Source of the DNA: Gammaproteobacteria bacterium
GTDB lineage: Bacteria; Pseudomonadota; Gammaproteobacteria; Steroidobacterales; Steroidobacteraceae
Assembly: GCA_024642505.1 (NCBI GenBank)
Contig: JAHEAZ010000010.1
Span: 1 to 60,518, forward strand
Direction: 5' to 3'
Length of the DNA: 60,518 bases
This document shows, in pieces, positions 43,295 through 52,238 of this stretch. Position numbers and translations under genes: made by a program. Under the pieces are notes generated by a model. That model was given only the letters and a program-made list of their open reading frames with translations. It did no database searches and was not told the DNA's origin. Position 1 is the stretch's first letter, and every line of letters begins with the position of its first letter.

Positions 43295-44386
43295 GTGAGA
43301 AACCGCTACCCTGACCAGACGGTGACGGAAACGCGCTGGTGGCACCGGCGCGAGGATGGTCGCATCCAGTGCGACGTCTGTCCGCGCGCGTGCAGCATGC
43401 ATGACGGCCAGCGCGGCCTTTGCTTTGTCCGCGGTGCGGAACGTGGGGAAGTCAGGCTGTACACCTACGGCCGTTCCAGCGGATTTTGCGTAGACCCGAT
43501 CGAGAAGAAGCCGCTCAACCATTTTCTTCCAGGCTCGGCAGTTTTTTCCTTCGGCACGGCCGGTTGCAACCTGGCCTGCAAGTTCTGCCAGAACTGGGAC
43601 ATGTCAAAATCGCGCGAAATGGACACGCTGATGGACGAGGCGACGCCCGAAGCCATTGCCGACACTGCGCGCGTTGCAGGGTGCCGCAGTGTCGCCTTCA
43701 CCTACAATGATCCGATCATCTTCATGGAGTACGCCATGGACGTGGCCGATGCCTGCCGCGCGCAGCGAATCAGGACGGTCGCGGTCACAGCCGGCTACGT
43801 TTGCGAGGGGCCGCGCCAGGAGTTCTTTCGTCATATCGACGCCGCCAATGTGGACCTGAAGGCGTTTACCGACGAGTTCTACCGCAAGGTCTGCGGCGCC
43901 GAGCTTACCCCGGTACTGCAAACGCTGGAGTACCTGAAGCACGAGACCGATGTGTGGCTGGAGCTGACCACGCTGCTGATTCCCGGCTACAACGACTCGG
44001 ATCAGGAACTCGACGCGATGACGACGTGGATCGTGCACAAGCTTGGTCCGGACGTGCCGATACACTTCAGCGCTTTTCATCCGGACTGGAAGATGCGCGA
44101 GGTACCGGCGACGCCCCCCGAGACCCTGGCGCGTGCCAGGCGGATCGCGCTCGCCAACGGCATGCACTACGCCTACACCGGCAATGTCCACGACGCTGCT
44201 GGTGGCAGCACCTACTGCCACGCTTGTGGCGCGCTGGTCATCGAGCGGGACTGGTATGAGATCGGTGCCTACAACCTGACCGACGACGGCCACTGCGGCG
44301 CCTGCGGCGCGGTCTGCGCCGGTGTCTTCGACGGTCCGGCCGGTGACTGGGGCAGGCGCCGGATGCCGGTCCGCATTGCCGCCTGA
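43295..44386 (+). CDS. amrS: AmmeMemoRadiSam system radical SAM enzyme
   Basis: 363 aa radical SAM protein. The [4Fe-4S] motif is CNLACKFC (Cys91, 95, 98), which contacts S-adenosylmethionine. An N-terminal cluster CDVCPRAC (26-33) with Cys43, and a C-terminal set (CHACG and CGACGAVC), suggest additional metal or zinc sites. The family resembles pyruvate-formate-lyase activating enzymes (YjjW/PflA-like), but the substrate is unknown. A GTG start at 43295 has GGGGAGG upstream. It faces the Memo-AMMECR1 pair across a 116-bp divergent promoter gap. Confidence 0.93.
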   Translation: MRNRYPDQTVTETRWWHRREDGRIQCDVCPRACSMHDGQRGLCFVRGAERGEVRLYTYGRSSGFCVDPIEKKPLNHFLPGSAVFSFGTAGCNLACKFCQNWDMSKSREMDTLMDEATPEAIADTARVAGCRSVAFTYNDPIIFMEYAMDVADACRAQRIRTVAVTAGYVCEGPRQEFFRHIDAANVDLKAFTDEFYRKVCGAELTPVLQTLEYLKHETDVWLELTTLLIPGYNDSDQELDAMTTWIVHKLGPDVPIHFSAFHPDWKMREVPATPPETLARARRIALANGMHYAYTGNVHDAAGGSTYCHACGALVIERDWYEIGAYNLTDDGHCGACGAVCAGVFDGPAGDWGRRRMPVRIAA

Positions 44387-44411
44387 TGACGCAATAGAAA
44401 AGTCCGGGGTC

Positions 44412-44592
44412 GGCCCGCTGGCTGCGGGCGGGGAATTCCCCCCTTTCGCTCCAAAAGACGACCGGCGCGAGGAGCATCCGCGCGATGGGGTCTGAAGCGG
44501 CACCGACTCGAGCCAGCACGCCCTGGTCGGCCTGCGGCCGTTAGCTCCGAAAAATGCCGGGCGCTCGCCGGGGAACCCCGGCCTGCAACGTC
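44412..44592. repeat. Dispersed intergenic repeat, copy B (split)
   Basis: Between the convergent radical SAM and transsulfuration genes. Bases 44412-44457 match the first half of copy A (4676-4720), including GGGCGGGGAATTCCCC and TTTCGCTCC, and 44544-44592 match the second half (4711-4759), including GCTCCGAAA and CAACGTC. About 85 bp of unrelated sequence separates the halves here. No coding potential was recognised in the 217-bp gap. Confidence 0.7.
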
Positions 44593-44603
44593 CCAAAGCC
44601 GGG

Positions 44604-45722
44604 TCAACGCATGGCTTGCGCCAGGTCTTCGATCAGGTCGTCGGGATGCTCGAGGCCGATGGAGAGTCTCAGAAGGTTGGCCGGCGTAGGAGTCCCTGGT
44701 CCCTCCATCGACGCGCGGTGCTCGATCAGGCTTTCGACGCTGCCAAGGCTCGTCGCGCGCGTGAACAGTCTGACGCGTGCCGCCACCGCCAACGCTGCTT
44801 CAGCGTCGCCATCGATGGTGATGGAAATCATCGATCCGAATGCCGACATCTGGCGCGCCGCCAGTTCGTGGCCAGGGTGTGACGGGAGCCCCGGATAGAA
44901 GACCTGCTGTACGCGCGCCTGGCGTTCGAGGAACCGCGCGACGGCCAGCGCGTTACTGGACTGGGCGCGGACCCGGTACGGCAGGGTCATCATGCTGCGA
45001 CGGGTGAGCCAGCAATCGAATGGAGAGGGAACGGCGCCGCCCTGCACCTGGTAATCGCGCAGCCGCTCGAGTACCGGTCCTGACTCGCGAACCACCAGCG
45101 CTCCGCCAATGACGTCGCTGTGCCCGGCCAGGAATTTCGTGGAGGAGTGCATGACCATGTCTGCGCCGAGCGCAAGCGGCTGCTGCAGGACGGGCGTCGC
45201 GAAGGTGCTGTCGCAGGCCAGCAGGCCGCCACGGGACCGCGTCAACCGTGCGGCGGCGGCAATGTCGGTAATGAACAGGCGCGGGTTGGACGGGGTCTCG
45301 ATCCACAGCATCCGCGTTGCTGGTGTCCAGGCTGCCTCGATGGCACGTAGGTCGCCGGTCTCGACGAAGGACACCGACACGCCCATGCGCGTGACCAACT
45401 CCTTCAGTTGCTTGCTGGTACCGTGATAGCACTCACTCGGGGCGACAACATGGTCGCCGCGCTCCAGCAAACTGAACGCAGCCATCGACGCCGCCGTGCC
45501 GGAAGCGAAGCAGGCGGCAGCGGCGCCGCCTTCAAGTGCTGCAATGGCCTGCTCCAGTGCATGCCGGGTCGGGTTGTCCGTCCGGCCGTAGTAGTAGCCG
45601 TGCGGGTAACTGCCGTCGGCGGCTCGCTCAAAGGTGGTCGAAAGCTGGATCGACGGTGCAACCGCGCCCGAAGCGGGCTCCGGGGCACGGGCGGCGTGGA
45701 CGGCCAGCGTCTCGGGTTTCAT
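44604..45722 (-). CDS. PLP-dependent transsulfuration enzyme (Cys/Met metabolism family)
   Basis: 372 aa fold-type I enzyme of the cystathionine gamma-synthase/lyase family. Cofactor contacts are YGR (45-47), SGTAA (74-78), Tyr99, Asp171 and the Schiff-base Lys196 in HSSTKFLAGHSD. The group includes cystathionine gamma-synthase, O-acetylhomoserine sulfhydrylase and methionine gamma-lyase; motifs here do not decide among them. The ATG at 45722 overlaps the upstream fused kinase gene as ATGA, so they are coupled. The upstream in-frame extension is discounted. Confidence 0.9.
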   Translation of the reverse strand: MKPETLAVHAARAPEPASGAVAPSIQLSTTFERAADGSYPHGYYYGRTDNPTRHALEQAIAALEGGAAAACFASGTAASMAAFSLLERGDHVVAPSECYHGTSKQLKELVTRMGVSVSFVETGDLRAIEAAWTPATRMLWIETPSNPRLFITDIAAAARLTRSRGGLLACDSTFATPVLQQPLALGADMVMHSSTKFLAGHSDVIGGALVVRESGPVLERLRDYQVQGGAVPSPFDCWLTRRSMMTLPYRVRAQSSNALAVARFLERQARVQQVFYPGLPSHPGHELAARQMSAFGSMISITIDGDAEAALAVAARVRLFTRATSLGSVESLIEHRASMEGPGTPTPANLLRLSIGLEHPDDLIEDLAQAMR

Positions 45723-47545
45723 GGCTGCGATGCCCCGACTTCCTGCAGCGACACGACCAGGCAACCCGGCCCACCGTGCACGCCCAGCGCGGTGCCTATC
45801 GGGATGGTGTAGCTCTCGCTGATATTGCTCATTCCCTTCATGATCATCTGCTGCAGTGCCTCGCCCTCCGCTCTTGCGTTGGCGTGGCCCACGGCCAGCC
45901 GCCAGCACCGGTCGCGGCCCACTCGCCTGCGCACGAACCGCGCGAACTTTTCGGTCAGGCTGCGGCGGCCGAAAAGGACGCCACCGATCGAGACGCGACC
46001 GTCAGGGTGGACTGCAAGCAGCGGCATCACCCGCAGCAGGTCGGCGACTCTCTTTGCCCAGGCGGGCACACGACCGCCGCGTACAGCGTATTCGAGTGTT
46101 GTCAGGCAGGCGTAGGTCAGCGTACTGCCACGCGCCTCGAGCGTGGCACGCTCGACTTCAGCAAGGTTGCCCCCCGCGGCCGCGCAGGCGGCTGCCCGCG
46201 TAGCGATCAAGCCCTGCCCCAGCGAAGCGTTCAGCGAGTCGATGCAGATGATCTTTCCGTGGGTGCGGCTGCGTTCGGCGGCAGACTCGGCCGACTGGAA
46301 CGTTCCGCTTGCTCGTGAGGTCAGCCCGACGTAGACCACTCCCTCGTAGTGAGAGCCAAGGAACTCGAAAGTGCGGCGAAAATCGCCAGGCGGTGGTTGC
46401 GAGGTCTTCGGATGTTCCGGGTTGGTGGCGAGTTCCTGAAAGAACTGCTCCGAGGTCAGGCTGACCTTGTCCAGATAACTGTGCGTGCCGAAATGGATGC
46501 GCACGGGAACCAGGTGAATGTCCAGACGTTCAAGCGCCTCGTCGGGCAGGTCGGCAGCCGAGTCAGTGACGACCGCCACGCTGCGTCGGGCCGCATGGTG
46601 AGCCGCATCCTGCTGTCGCTCCATGTCGTCGGCCTTCTCTCCGCTGACGTTGCCGAAACGAGCGGCAATCCGGAACACGGCCGAAGGCTCGTTGACGTGG
46701 ACATGTACCTTGACCTTGCTGAAGGTGCCGGCGACGACGAGGCTTGAGCCGATGCTGGCAAGTTCTTCGCGCAAATGCCGCCGATCGACCTTCGGGCCGG
46801 ACACCATGCATTCGGTGCAGTATCGATGGGTCAGGTCTCGCTGCTCGCCGGCAGACGAATGCTCCTCGTGCAGCACGAGGACGGTTTCGTCACTGTCTGC
46901 CACCAGGCCGGTGTCGAGAAAGTCGGACATGCCCGCCAGCAGTTCGACGAAACCCAGTGCACCGGCGTCCACCACGTTGGCCTTGCGCAGGACCTCGAGC
47001 TGGGTACGCGTGGCGTCGAGGGAGCGGCGCGACCGTTCGAGCGCAAGTGCGAACAGCCGCTGGAAGTTCTGGACGCCATTCGATACGACCTGCGACCGCA
47101 CCTCGTGGGCGAAGTCAGACAGCACCGACAGAATCGTGCCTTCGCGTGGCTCGGATATGGCTTCGCGAGCGTAGCTTGCCCCATCGTCGACAGCGGCAGC
47201 GAAGTCCGCGGTAGTCAGCGCGGACAGGTGGCCGGCGCGGTCGCCAACCCCGAGCAGGAACTGCGCCAGGATGGCACCAGAATTGCCCCGTGCGCCATCA
47301 AGCGCGGCGTCTGCGGCCCGCACCAGCAGCCGTCCCGCGTGGACGTCGGGCTCGCTACGCATGCTCAACAGCACGGCGTGCAGTGTCAGCGCCAGGTTGG
47401 TGCCAGTATCGCCGTCAGGCACGGGAAAGACGTTGATCTTGTTGATCACTTCCTCGCATGACAGCAAGCGATGGATGCCAGCGCGCAGCGCAAGTGTCAG
47501 GCGGGTGCCGTCGAGTGCATCGGGTTGGGCAAGGATTACGCTCAT
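45719..47545 (-). CDS. DAK2-DegV fusion protein (fatty acid kinase-like, FakA-FakB fused)
   Basis: 608 aa. The N-terminal DAK2 kinase domain (about 10-215) contains INVFPVPDGDTGTNL and GARGNSGAIL, the ATP/Mg-binding loops of FakA. A middle domain (about 230-310) follows. The C-terminal DegV domain (about 315-600) has AVVTDSAADLP and later HGGPGCLVV, typical of FakB fatty-acid-binding proteins. In Gram-positive bacteria these are separate proteins that phosphorylate fatty acids for lipid synthesis; here they are joined. Follows gspB by 9 bp and overlaps the next gene. Confidence 0.88.
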   Translation of the reverse strand: MSVILAQPDALDGTRLTLALRAGIHRLLSCEEVINKINVFPVPDGDTGTNLALTLHAVLLSMRSEPDVHAGRLLVRAADAALDGARGNSGAILAQFLLGVGDRAGHLSALTTADFAAAVDDGASYAREAISEPREGTILSVLSDFAHEVRSQVVSNGVQNFQRLFALALERSRRSLDATRTQLEVLRKANVVDAGALGFVELLAGMSDFLDTGLVADSDETVLVLHEEHSSAGEQRDLTHRYCTECMVSGPKVDRRHLREELASIGSSLVVAGTFSKVKVHVHVNEPSAVFRIAARFGNVSGEKADDMERQQDAAHHAARRSVAVVTDSAADLPDEALERLDIHLVPVRIHFGTHSYLDKVSLTSEQFFQELATNPEHPKTSQPPPGDFRRTFEFLGSHYEGVVYVGLTSRASGTFQSAESAAERSRTHGKIICIDSLNASLGQGLIATRAAACAAAGGNLAEVERATLEARGSTLTYACLTTLEYAVRGGRVPAWAKRVADLLRVMPLLAVHPDGRVSIGGVLFGRRSLTEKFARFVRRRVGRDRCWRLAVGHANARAEGEALQQMIMKGMSNISESYTIPIGTALGVHGGPGCLVVSLQEVGASQP

Positions 47546-47554
47546 CGCCGCGGC

Positions 47555-48238
47555 TTATTGGCGTGGCAGGAGGAACTGCTGGCCGCGATGGCGCAGCACC
47601 ACGCCCTCGGGGGTGATGGAAGTGATCTCGATGCCTTCGGGCAGCGTGTCGCCCGTACGGTAACGGCGGCCGTTGATGAACGCGGCGCACTGGGCGGGGT
47701 CAGTGGAATAGATATGAAGGTCCAGGTTGAGCGATGGCAGGCCCGCCGTTACCTGCGGTGGCAGCGTGTCGATCCGCGGTACGGAATCAACGGGAACGGG
47801 CTGTTGGCGAGGCGCCCCGGCGACAGGCGCTGCTGTCGTGGGGTAGGCAGGCAGCAATGAGGGATCGGGTGGCGCCGGGGGCGCATCGTCGGGCGGCGGC
47901 CCGGCAGATACCTCTTCGGCCAGCGGCCGGATCTCTCTTTCGCGAACTGGCGCAGGACGGGTGGCCTGCCCGGCTGGTGGCGGCGCCGTAACGGCCGGCG
48001 AGGCCGGTGGTACAGCCACGTCAGCCAAGGCCGCCTCCCGCACGACTTCCGGCACATCGTTCTTGAGCAACCAATACAGCACGACTACCAGGTTGATGGC
48101 GAGTAGCGCACCGACAGCAATCAGTGCAATGGGAATGCGCGAGTTGCTGCGCGCCATCGGCAGTTCGGCGATGGCGGGCCCGGCCTGGCGCTGTCGTTCG
48201 TGCTCGGACTTGCGCAGGGCGTCGAGGATGAAGCTCAC
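47555..48238 (-). CDS. gspB: General secretion pathway protein B (GspB/ExeB-like)
   Basis: 227 aa inner-membrane protein with the start SFILDALRKSEHERQRQ that is diagnostic of GspB, one membrane helix (about 36-58), a Pro-rich periplasmic linker and a C-terminal domain ending RHRGQQFLLPRQ. With ExeA it assembles the type II secretion secretin in Aeromonas-type systems. No other type II genes occur in the window. A GTG start at 48238 overlaps the gspA stop by 4 bp. Confidence 0.88.
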   Translation of the reverse strand: MSFILDALRKSEHERQRQAGPAIAELPMARSNSRIPIALIAVGALLAINLVVVLYWLLKNDVPEVVREAALADVAVPPASPAVTAPPPAGQATRPAPVREREIRPLAEEVSAGPPPDDAPPAPPDPSLLPAYPTTAAPVAGAPRQQPVPVDSVPRIDTLPPQVTAGLPSLNLDLHIYSTDPAQCAAFINGRRYRTGDTLPEGIEITSITPEGVVLRHRGQQFLLPRQ

Positions 48239-49896
48239 GCACCGCCTCCGGTGACACCTGCGCTGGCGGCAAGGGTCGGTGCGCCGGGTGTTCCGATGGC
48301 GGACTCCAGCACCAGCTGGGTCTGCAGACCGGCGATGCCATCGACGGTAAGGCGGCGACTGCGCTGGAAGTCCTGGACCTGGCGCTCGAGTTCGCCGTCG
48401 AACAGGTCAGCGCCGCCGCTCTCGACCGGCGCGCCTTCCAGCAGCGCGAGACCTTCTCGCAGCCAGCGCACGTCATCACCACGCATGCCGATGCGTAGTT
48501 GCTTTGCCAGCGGAATGCTGGGCCGCCAGATGACCAGGAATTCGCCGAACCAGTAATCGGCCAGTTCGGCCAGGCTCAACTCATGGCGTGTGGCGCCGAG
48601 CGCGATGCGGGCGCGGTCGCCATCGAGGGACTCGAGCACAACCTGGTGTTCCCCACCGGAGCGGTCCGTCAACGATAGGATGGCCGGCCGGTCAATCAGC
48701 TTCAACTGGGCAAACGTTCCCATTTGCGCCACGCATTGCAGTCCCTGGTCGGCGACCTGGTCGCAGGGCCGGCCGGAACCGGGCTGGTAGCTCGCGCCCC
48801 ACAGCGACAACAGTTCGGCAAAAGCAGCATCGGTGCTGGTCTGTGCCGCCGAAAGCACCAGCAGAGAAGGCAGGTCCTGTGGGTCGGGCTCCGGGGCCGG
48901 CGGTGGTTCCGCAGCCGGGGGCGGCGCAGCCGGGCTCGCAGCCACGGCCGCAGCCGGTAGCGGCTGGACGGCGCTTGCCGGGGTTTCGGAGCCCAGCGTT
49001 GCCCGCCAAACGGCAAGGCCGAGCAGCGCCAGGCCGGCCGCGCCGCCGGCCAAGGCGAGCCAGCGAATCCAGGGCGCCAGCACCGGTCGGCCATAGACCT
49101 CGGAAGCGGCCTGGCGGACGAGCTGGCCGGTGACGCGATGTTCCTCGCGCGTGAAAGCGCCAAGCAGGGCCCGGTCGCAGACGACGTTGATGATCCGCGG
49201 GATGCCGCCCGAGAGGCGATGCACCTCGTGCAGCGCACCATTGGTGAACAGGTCGGAAGTTGCGCCGGCGACGCGCAGGCGGTGGCGGACGTAGGCGATT
49301 GATTCAGACCGGGTCAGCGCCTCGAGGTGGTATCGCCCGGTGATACGTTGAGCCAGCTGCCTCAGGTCGGACCGGCTGAGCACATCCCTGAGCTCCGGTT
49401 GGCCGACCAAAATGATCTGCAGGAGTTTCTGGGTGGCCGTTTCCAGATTGGTCAGCAGCCGCACCTGTTCCAGGACGTCGGGGCTCAGGTTCTGCGCCTC
49501 GTCGACCATGACCACCACGCGGCGGCCGCGGGAATGGGCGTCAAGGAGGAAACGGGTCAACAGGTCCACCAGCCCCTTGACGCTCGATGCGAGGCGCTCT
49601 GCTACGGGCAGGTGCAATTCGTCGCAGATGGCCAGCAGGAACTCGGCGGGCGTGATCCGGGGATTCAGGATCAGTGCCATGTCGCAGTTTGCGGGTAACT
49701 GCTGCAACAGGCTCCGAACCACCATCGTCTTGCCCGTGCCGACCTCACCAGTGAGCTGCACAAAGCCGCCCGCCTCCTGGATGCCATATGCCAGGTGTGC
49801 CAACGCCTCCGCGTGCCGCTCGCTCAGGAAGAGGTAGCGGGGGTCCGGAGTGATCGCGAATGGCTTTTCGGTTAGTCCGAAGAAGCTGGTGTACAT
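48235..49896 (-). CDS. gspA: ExeA/GspA-like AAA ATPase with peptidoglycan-binding domain
   Basis: 553 aa. It begins MYTSFFGLTEKPFAITPDPRYLFLS, followed by an AAA/MoxR-like ATPase domain with Walker A GEVGTGKT (50-57) and Walker B VVMVDEAQNLS, a membrane helix (about 280-300), a Pro/Ala-rich periplasmic part, and a C-terminal PG-binding-1 domain (about 470-535, GMRGDDVRWLREGLALL). ExeA uses ATP and peptidoglycan binding to help the secretin pass the cell wall. Forms a pair with gspB. Confidence 0.92.
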   Translation of the reverse strand: MYTSFFGLTEKPFAITPDPRYLFLSERHAEALAHLAYGIQEAGGFVQLTGEVGTGKTMVVRSLLQQLPANCDMALILNPRITPAEFLLAICDELHLPVAERLASSVKGLVDLLTRFLLDAHSRGRRVVVMVDEAQNLSPDVLEQVRLLTNLETATQKLLQIILVGQPELRDVLSRSDLRQLAQRITGRYHLEALTRSESIAYVRHRLRVAGATSDLFTNGALHEVHRLSGGIPRIINVVCDRALLGAFTREEHRVTGQLVRQAASEVYGRPVLAPWIRWLALAGGAAGLALLGLAVWRATLGSETPASAVQPLPAAAVAASPAAPPPAAEPPPAPEPDPQDLPSLLVLSAAQTSTDAAFAELLSLWGASYQPGSGRPCDQVADQGLQCVAQMGTFAQLKLIDRPAILSLTDRSGGEHQVVLESLDGDRARIALGATRHELSLAELADYWFGEFLVIWRPSIPLAKQLRIGMRGDDVRWLREGLALLEGAPVESGGADLFDGELERQVQDFQRSRRLTVDGIAGLQTQLVLESAIGTPGAPTLAASAGVTGGGA

Positions 49897-50027
49897 GCTG
49901 TCTCGATGCGGCCTTGCCGTGAGTCAGGGCGGACAGTTTGCCCGACCTTGGCCCTGCGGCCAAACAGACCCGTCTTTAGACCTGTTCCGCAGGATAGACT
50001 GCAACCTGGCTCCAGGGGTCCGATGCA

Positions 50028-51014
50028 ATGCTGAAAGCCCAGTACGAAAGGCGCGGCCCGGTGCCGCAGGATGTGATTCACGCGGTCGAGTTCGAGACGC
50101 CGCAGCTGGAAGCCGGCCAGGCGCTGATCGAGGTGGTCGCGGCGCCGATCAACCCGTCCGACGTCCTGACCCTGACGGGCGAGTACGGTCAGTTGCCGCC
50201 TCTGCCGGCGGTCGCCGGCAGGGAAGGCGTGGGGCGGGTTGCCCAACTCGGTCCCGGCACGAAGGAGCGAGAGGTGGGCGAACTGGTGCTACTGCCGGTT
50301 GGCTGCGGTAGCTGGTCCACGCACGTCGTCGCCGACGCGAAACACCTGGCGCCGTTGCCCAGCGAGGCGGACCCCCTGCAGCTTGCCATGATGACCATCA
50401 ACCCGCCGACTGCCTCGCTGCTGCTGAGCGAGTTCGTGAAGCTCGGGCAGGATGACTGGGTGATACAGAACGCGGCCAATTCGGCCGTCGGCCTGTACCT
50501 GGCGCAACTCGCAAAGCATCGCGGCTACAAGACCGTGAGCATTGTCCGGCGTGAGGATGCGATGGCAGTCGTGCGCGAGGCGGGGGGCGACGTCGTGCTG
50601 GTTGACGGCGAAGACCTGGCTGACCGGGTGTCCGAGGCGACCGGCAAAGCCAAGATCCGTCTTGGCGTAGACGCGGTCGGTGGCACGGCAACCGGCCGAA
50701 TGGCGGATTGCTTGTGCCGCGGCGCGACCCTGGTCAATTACGGTGCCATGAGCGGCGAGCCTTGCGCCATACACCCCGGCGCCTTCATTTTCCGCGACCT
50801 GACCATGCGGGGCTTCTGGCTCTCCGCCTGGTACCAGCAGGCGCCCGAGCAAAAGCGAGGGGCGGTGGTCGGTGAGGTCGCCCGGCTCATCGCCGAGGGT
50901 AAACTGCACGCTCCCATCCAGGCGACCTACGACGTCAGCGATATCAAGGCAGCGGTAGCCGCCGCGGCGAGCGGCGAACGGTCCGGCAAGATCCTGATTG
51001 TCCCACGGCGGTAG
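50028..51014 (+). CDS. Zinc-free MDR oxidoreductase, 2-enoyl thioester reductase-like
   Basis: 328 aa medium-chain dehydrogenase without zinc ligands. The N-terminal GroES-like domain contains APINPSDVLTLTGEYG, and the Rossmann domain contains NAANSAVGLYLAQLAK with the NADPH-binding pattern. The MECR/ETR signature LVNYGAMSGEP and FIFRDLTMRGFWLSAW support a 2-enoyl thioester reductase or quinone oxidoreductase role. Substrate not proven. Divergent from gspA and convergent with dinB. Confidence 0.85.
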   Translation: MLKAQYERRGPVPQDVIHAVEFETPQLEAGQALIEVVAAPINPSDVLTLTGEYGQLPPLPAVAGREGVGRVAQLGPGTKEREVGELVLLPVGCGSWSTHVVADAKHLAPLPSEADPLQLAMMTINPPTASLLLSEFVKLGQDDWVIQNAANSAVGLYLAQLAKHRGYKTVSIVRREDAMAVVREAGGDVVLVDGEDLADRVSEATGKAKIRLGVDAVGGTATGRMADCLCRGATLVNYGAMSGEPCAIHPGAFIFRDLTMRGFWLSAWYQQAPEQKRGAVVGEVARLIAEGKLHAPIQATYDVSDIKAAVAAAASGERSGKILIVPRR

Positions 51015-51049
51015 ACGAAAGCCCGGCAATACGCCGCTCCTGCCGTACC

Positions 51050-52213
51050 TTACTCCAGCGAACTGCCGCGCTTGAGTGACCGCTCGCCAAACTTTTCGCG
51101 AATCCCGTCTACTGCCTGGTCGAGATTGCCGGCTACGGCGTTCTCCCGGAGCGTAAACAGGTCAAGCTGCTGTGCCGGCGCGAGCCTGCCGACGCCGACG
51201 CCGAGCAGGCGTACGGCGACGCGCGGCTGTTCCTCGAACCAGCCCCGCAGCAGTTCCGCGGCAACCTGGGTGATGAGCCTTGTTTCCTGGGTCGCCGGGT
51301 TGAAGCTCTTCTGGCGTGTGAAGGTCGTGAAATCCCGGCGGCGTATCTTTACGGCGACCTGGCCGGCCTTGAGCTGCCTGGTGCGCAACCGGGCGGCGGT
51401 ACGCTCCGCCAGCCGGGCGAGTGCGGCATGCAGGCGTTCGTGGTCACGGATGTCGGTCTCGAAGGTCTCCTCCGAGCTGATTTGCTTCTCGGCCACGTCA
51501 GCGATGACCGGTCGGTCGTCGATCCCGGCGGCGCGCTCGCGGATCCGGCGGGTCTCGCGCCGGAACAACGGCCAGAGCACGGACTCCGGCGCGCGCCGTA
51601 GCTGGCCCAGCGTGAACAGGCCCTGCTCGTCGAGCCGCGTCGCGGTCTTGTTGCCAATACCGTGCAGACGCCGGACCGGTAGCGGATCCAGCACAGCATC
51701 GACATCGTCAGGACCGATGGCGGTCAGCCCGTCGGGTTTGTCCATCTCCGAGGCGAGCTTGGCTAGCAGCTTGTTATGGGAAACCCCGACCGAAGCGGCA
51801 AGGCCGGTACGCTGGCGAATCCGCCGCTTGATCTCCTGCGCCATGTCGACCGGGGAACCGAACAGTTCGCGACTGGCAGTGACGTCGAGGTACGCCTCAT
51901 CGAGCGACAGCCCCTCCACGAGATCGGTGAACTCGCCGAAGACCTCGAAAATCTGCCGCGAGACTTCCTGGTAGCGCTTCATTCGCGGGCGTACGCAGAC
52001 TGCATGCGGACAACGCCTGAGCGCGTCGCGCATCGGCATGGCTGAGTGGATACCGAAGCGGCGGGCCGCATAGCTCGCCGCAGCCACGACGCCGCGTCCG
52101 CCGGCACCGCCGACGATGATCGGCTTGCCCGCCAGCGATGGATCGTCATGCTCCTCTACGGACGCGTAGAACGCGTCCATGTCGACATGGAGGATGGCGC
52201 GGTGATCGATCAT
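51050..52213 (-). CDS. dinB: DNA polymerase IV
   Basis: 387 aa Y-family translesion polymerase. Catalytic acids are Asp11 in ILHVDMDAFYASVE and the Asp-Glu pair in GLSLDEAYLDVT; the palm, finger (GRGVVAAASYAARRFGIHSAMP), thumb and little-finger domains follow in normal order. The usual C-terminal beta-clamp-binding peptide is not obvious, although LDLFTL near 380 is a plausible one. The ATG at 52213 gives the standard start. Not part of an obvious SOS cassette. Confidence 0.95.
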   Translation of the reverse strand: MIDHRAILHVDMDAFYASVEEHDDPSLAGKPIIVGGAGGRGVVAAASYAARRFGIHSAMPMRDALRRCPHAVCVRPRMKRYQEVSRQIFEVFGEFTDLVEGLSLDEAYLDVTASRELFGSPVDMAQEIKRRIRQRTGLAASVGVSHNKLLAKLASEMDKPDGLTAIGPDDVDAVLDPLPVRRLHGIGNKTATRLDEQGLFTLGQLRRAPESVLWPLFRRETRRIRERAAGIDDRPVIADVAEKQISSEETFETDIRDHERLHAALARLAERTAARLRTRQLKAGQVAVKIRRRDFTTFTRQKSFNPATQETRLITQVAAELLRGWFEEQPRVAVRLLGVGVGRLAPAQQLDLFTLRENAVAGNLDQAVDGIREKFGERSLKRGSSLE

Positions 52214-52238
52214 GAATTCTTCCAGGCGGCCGATCTCC

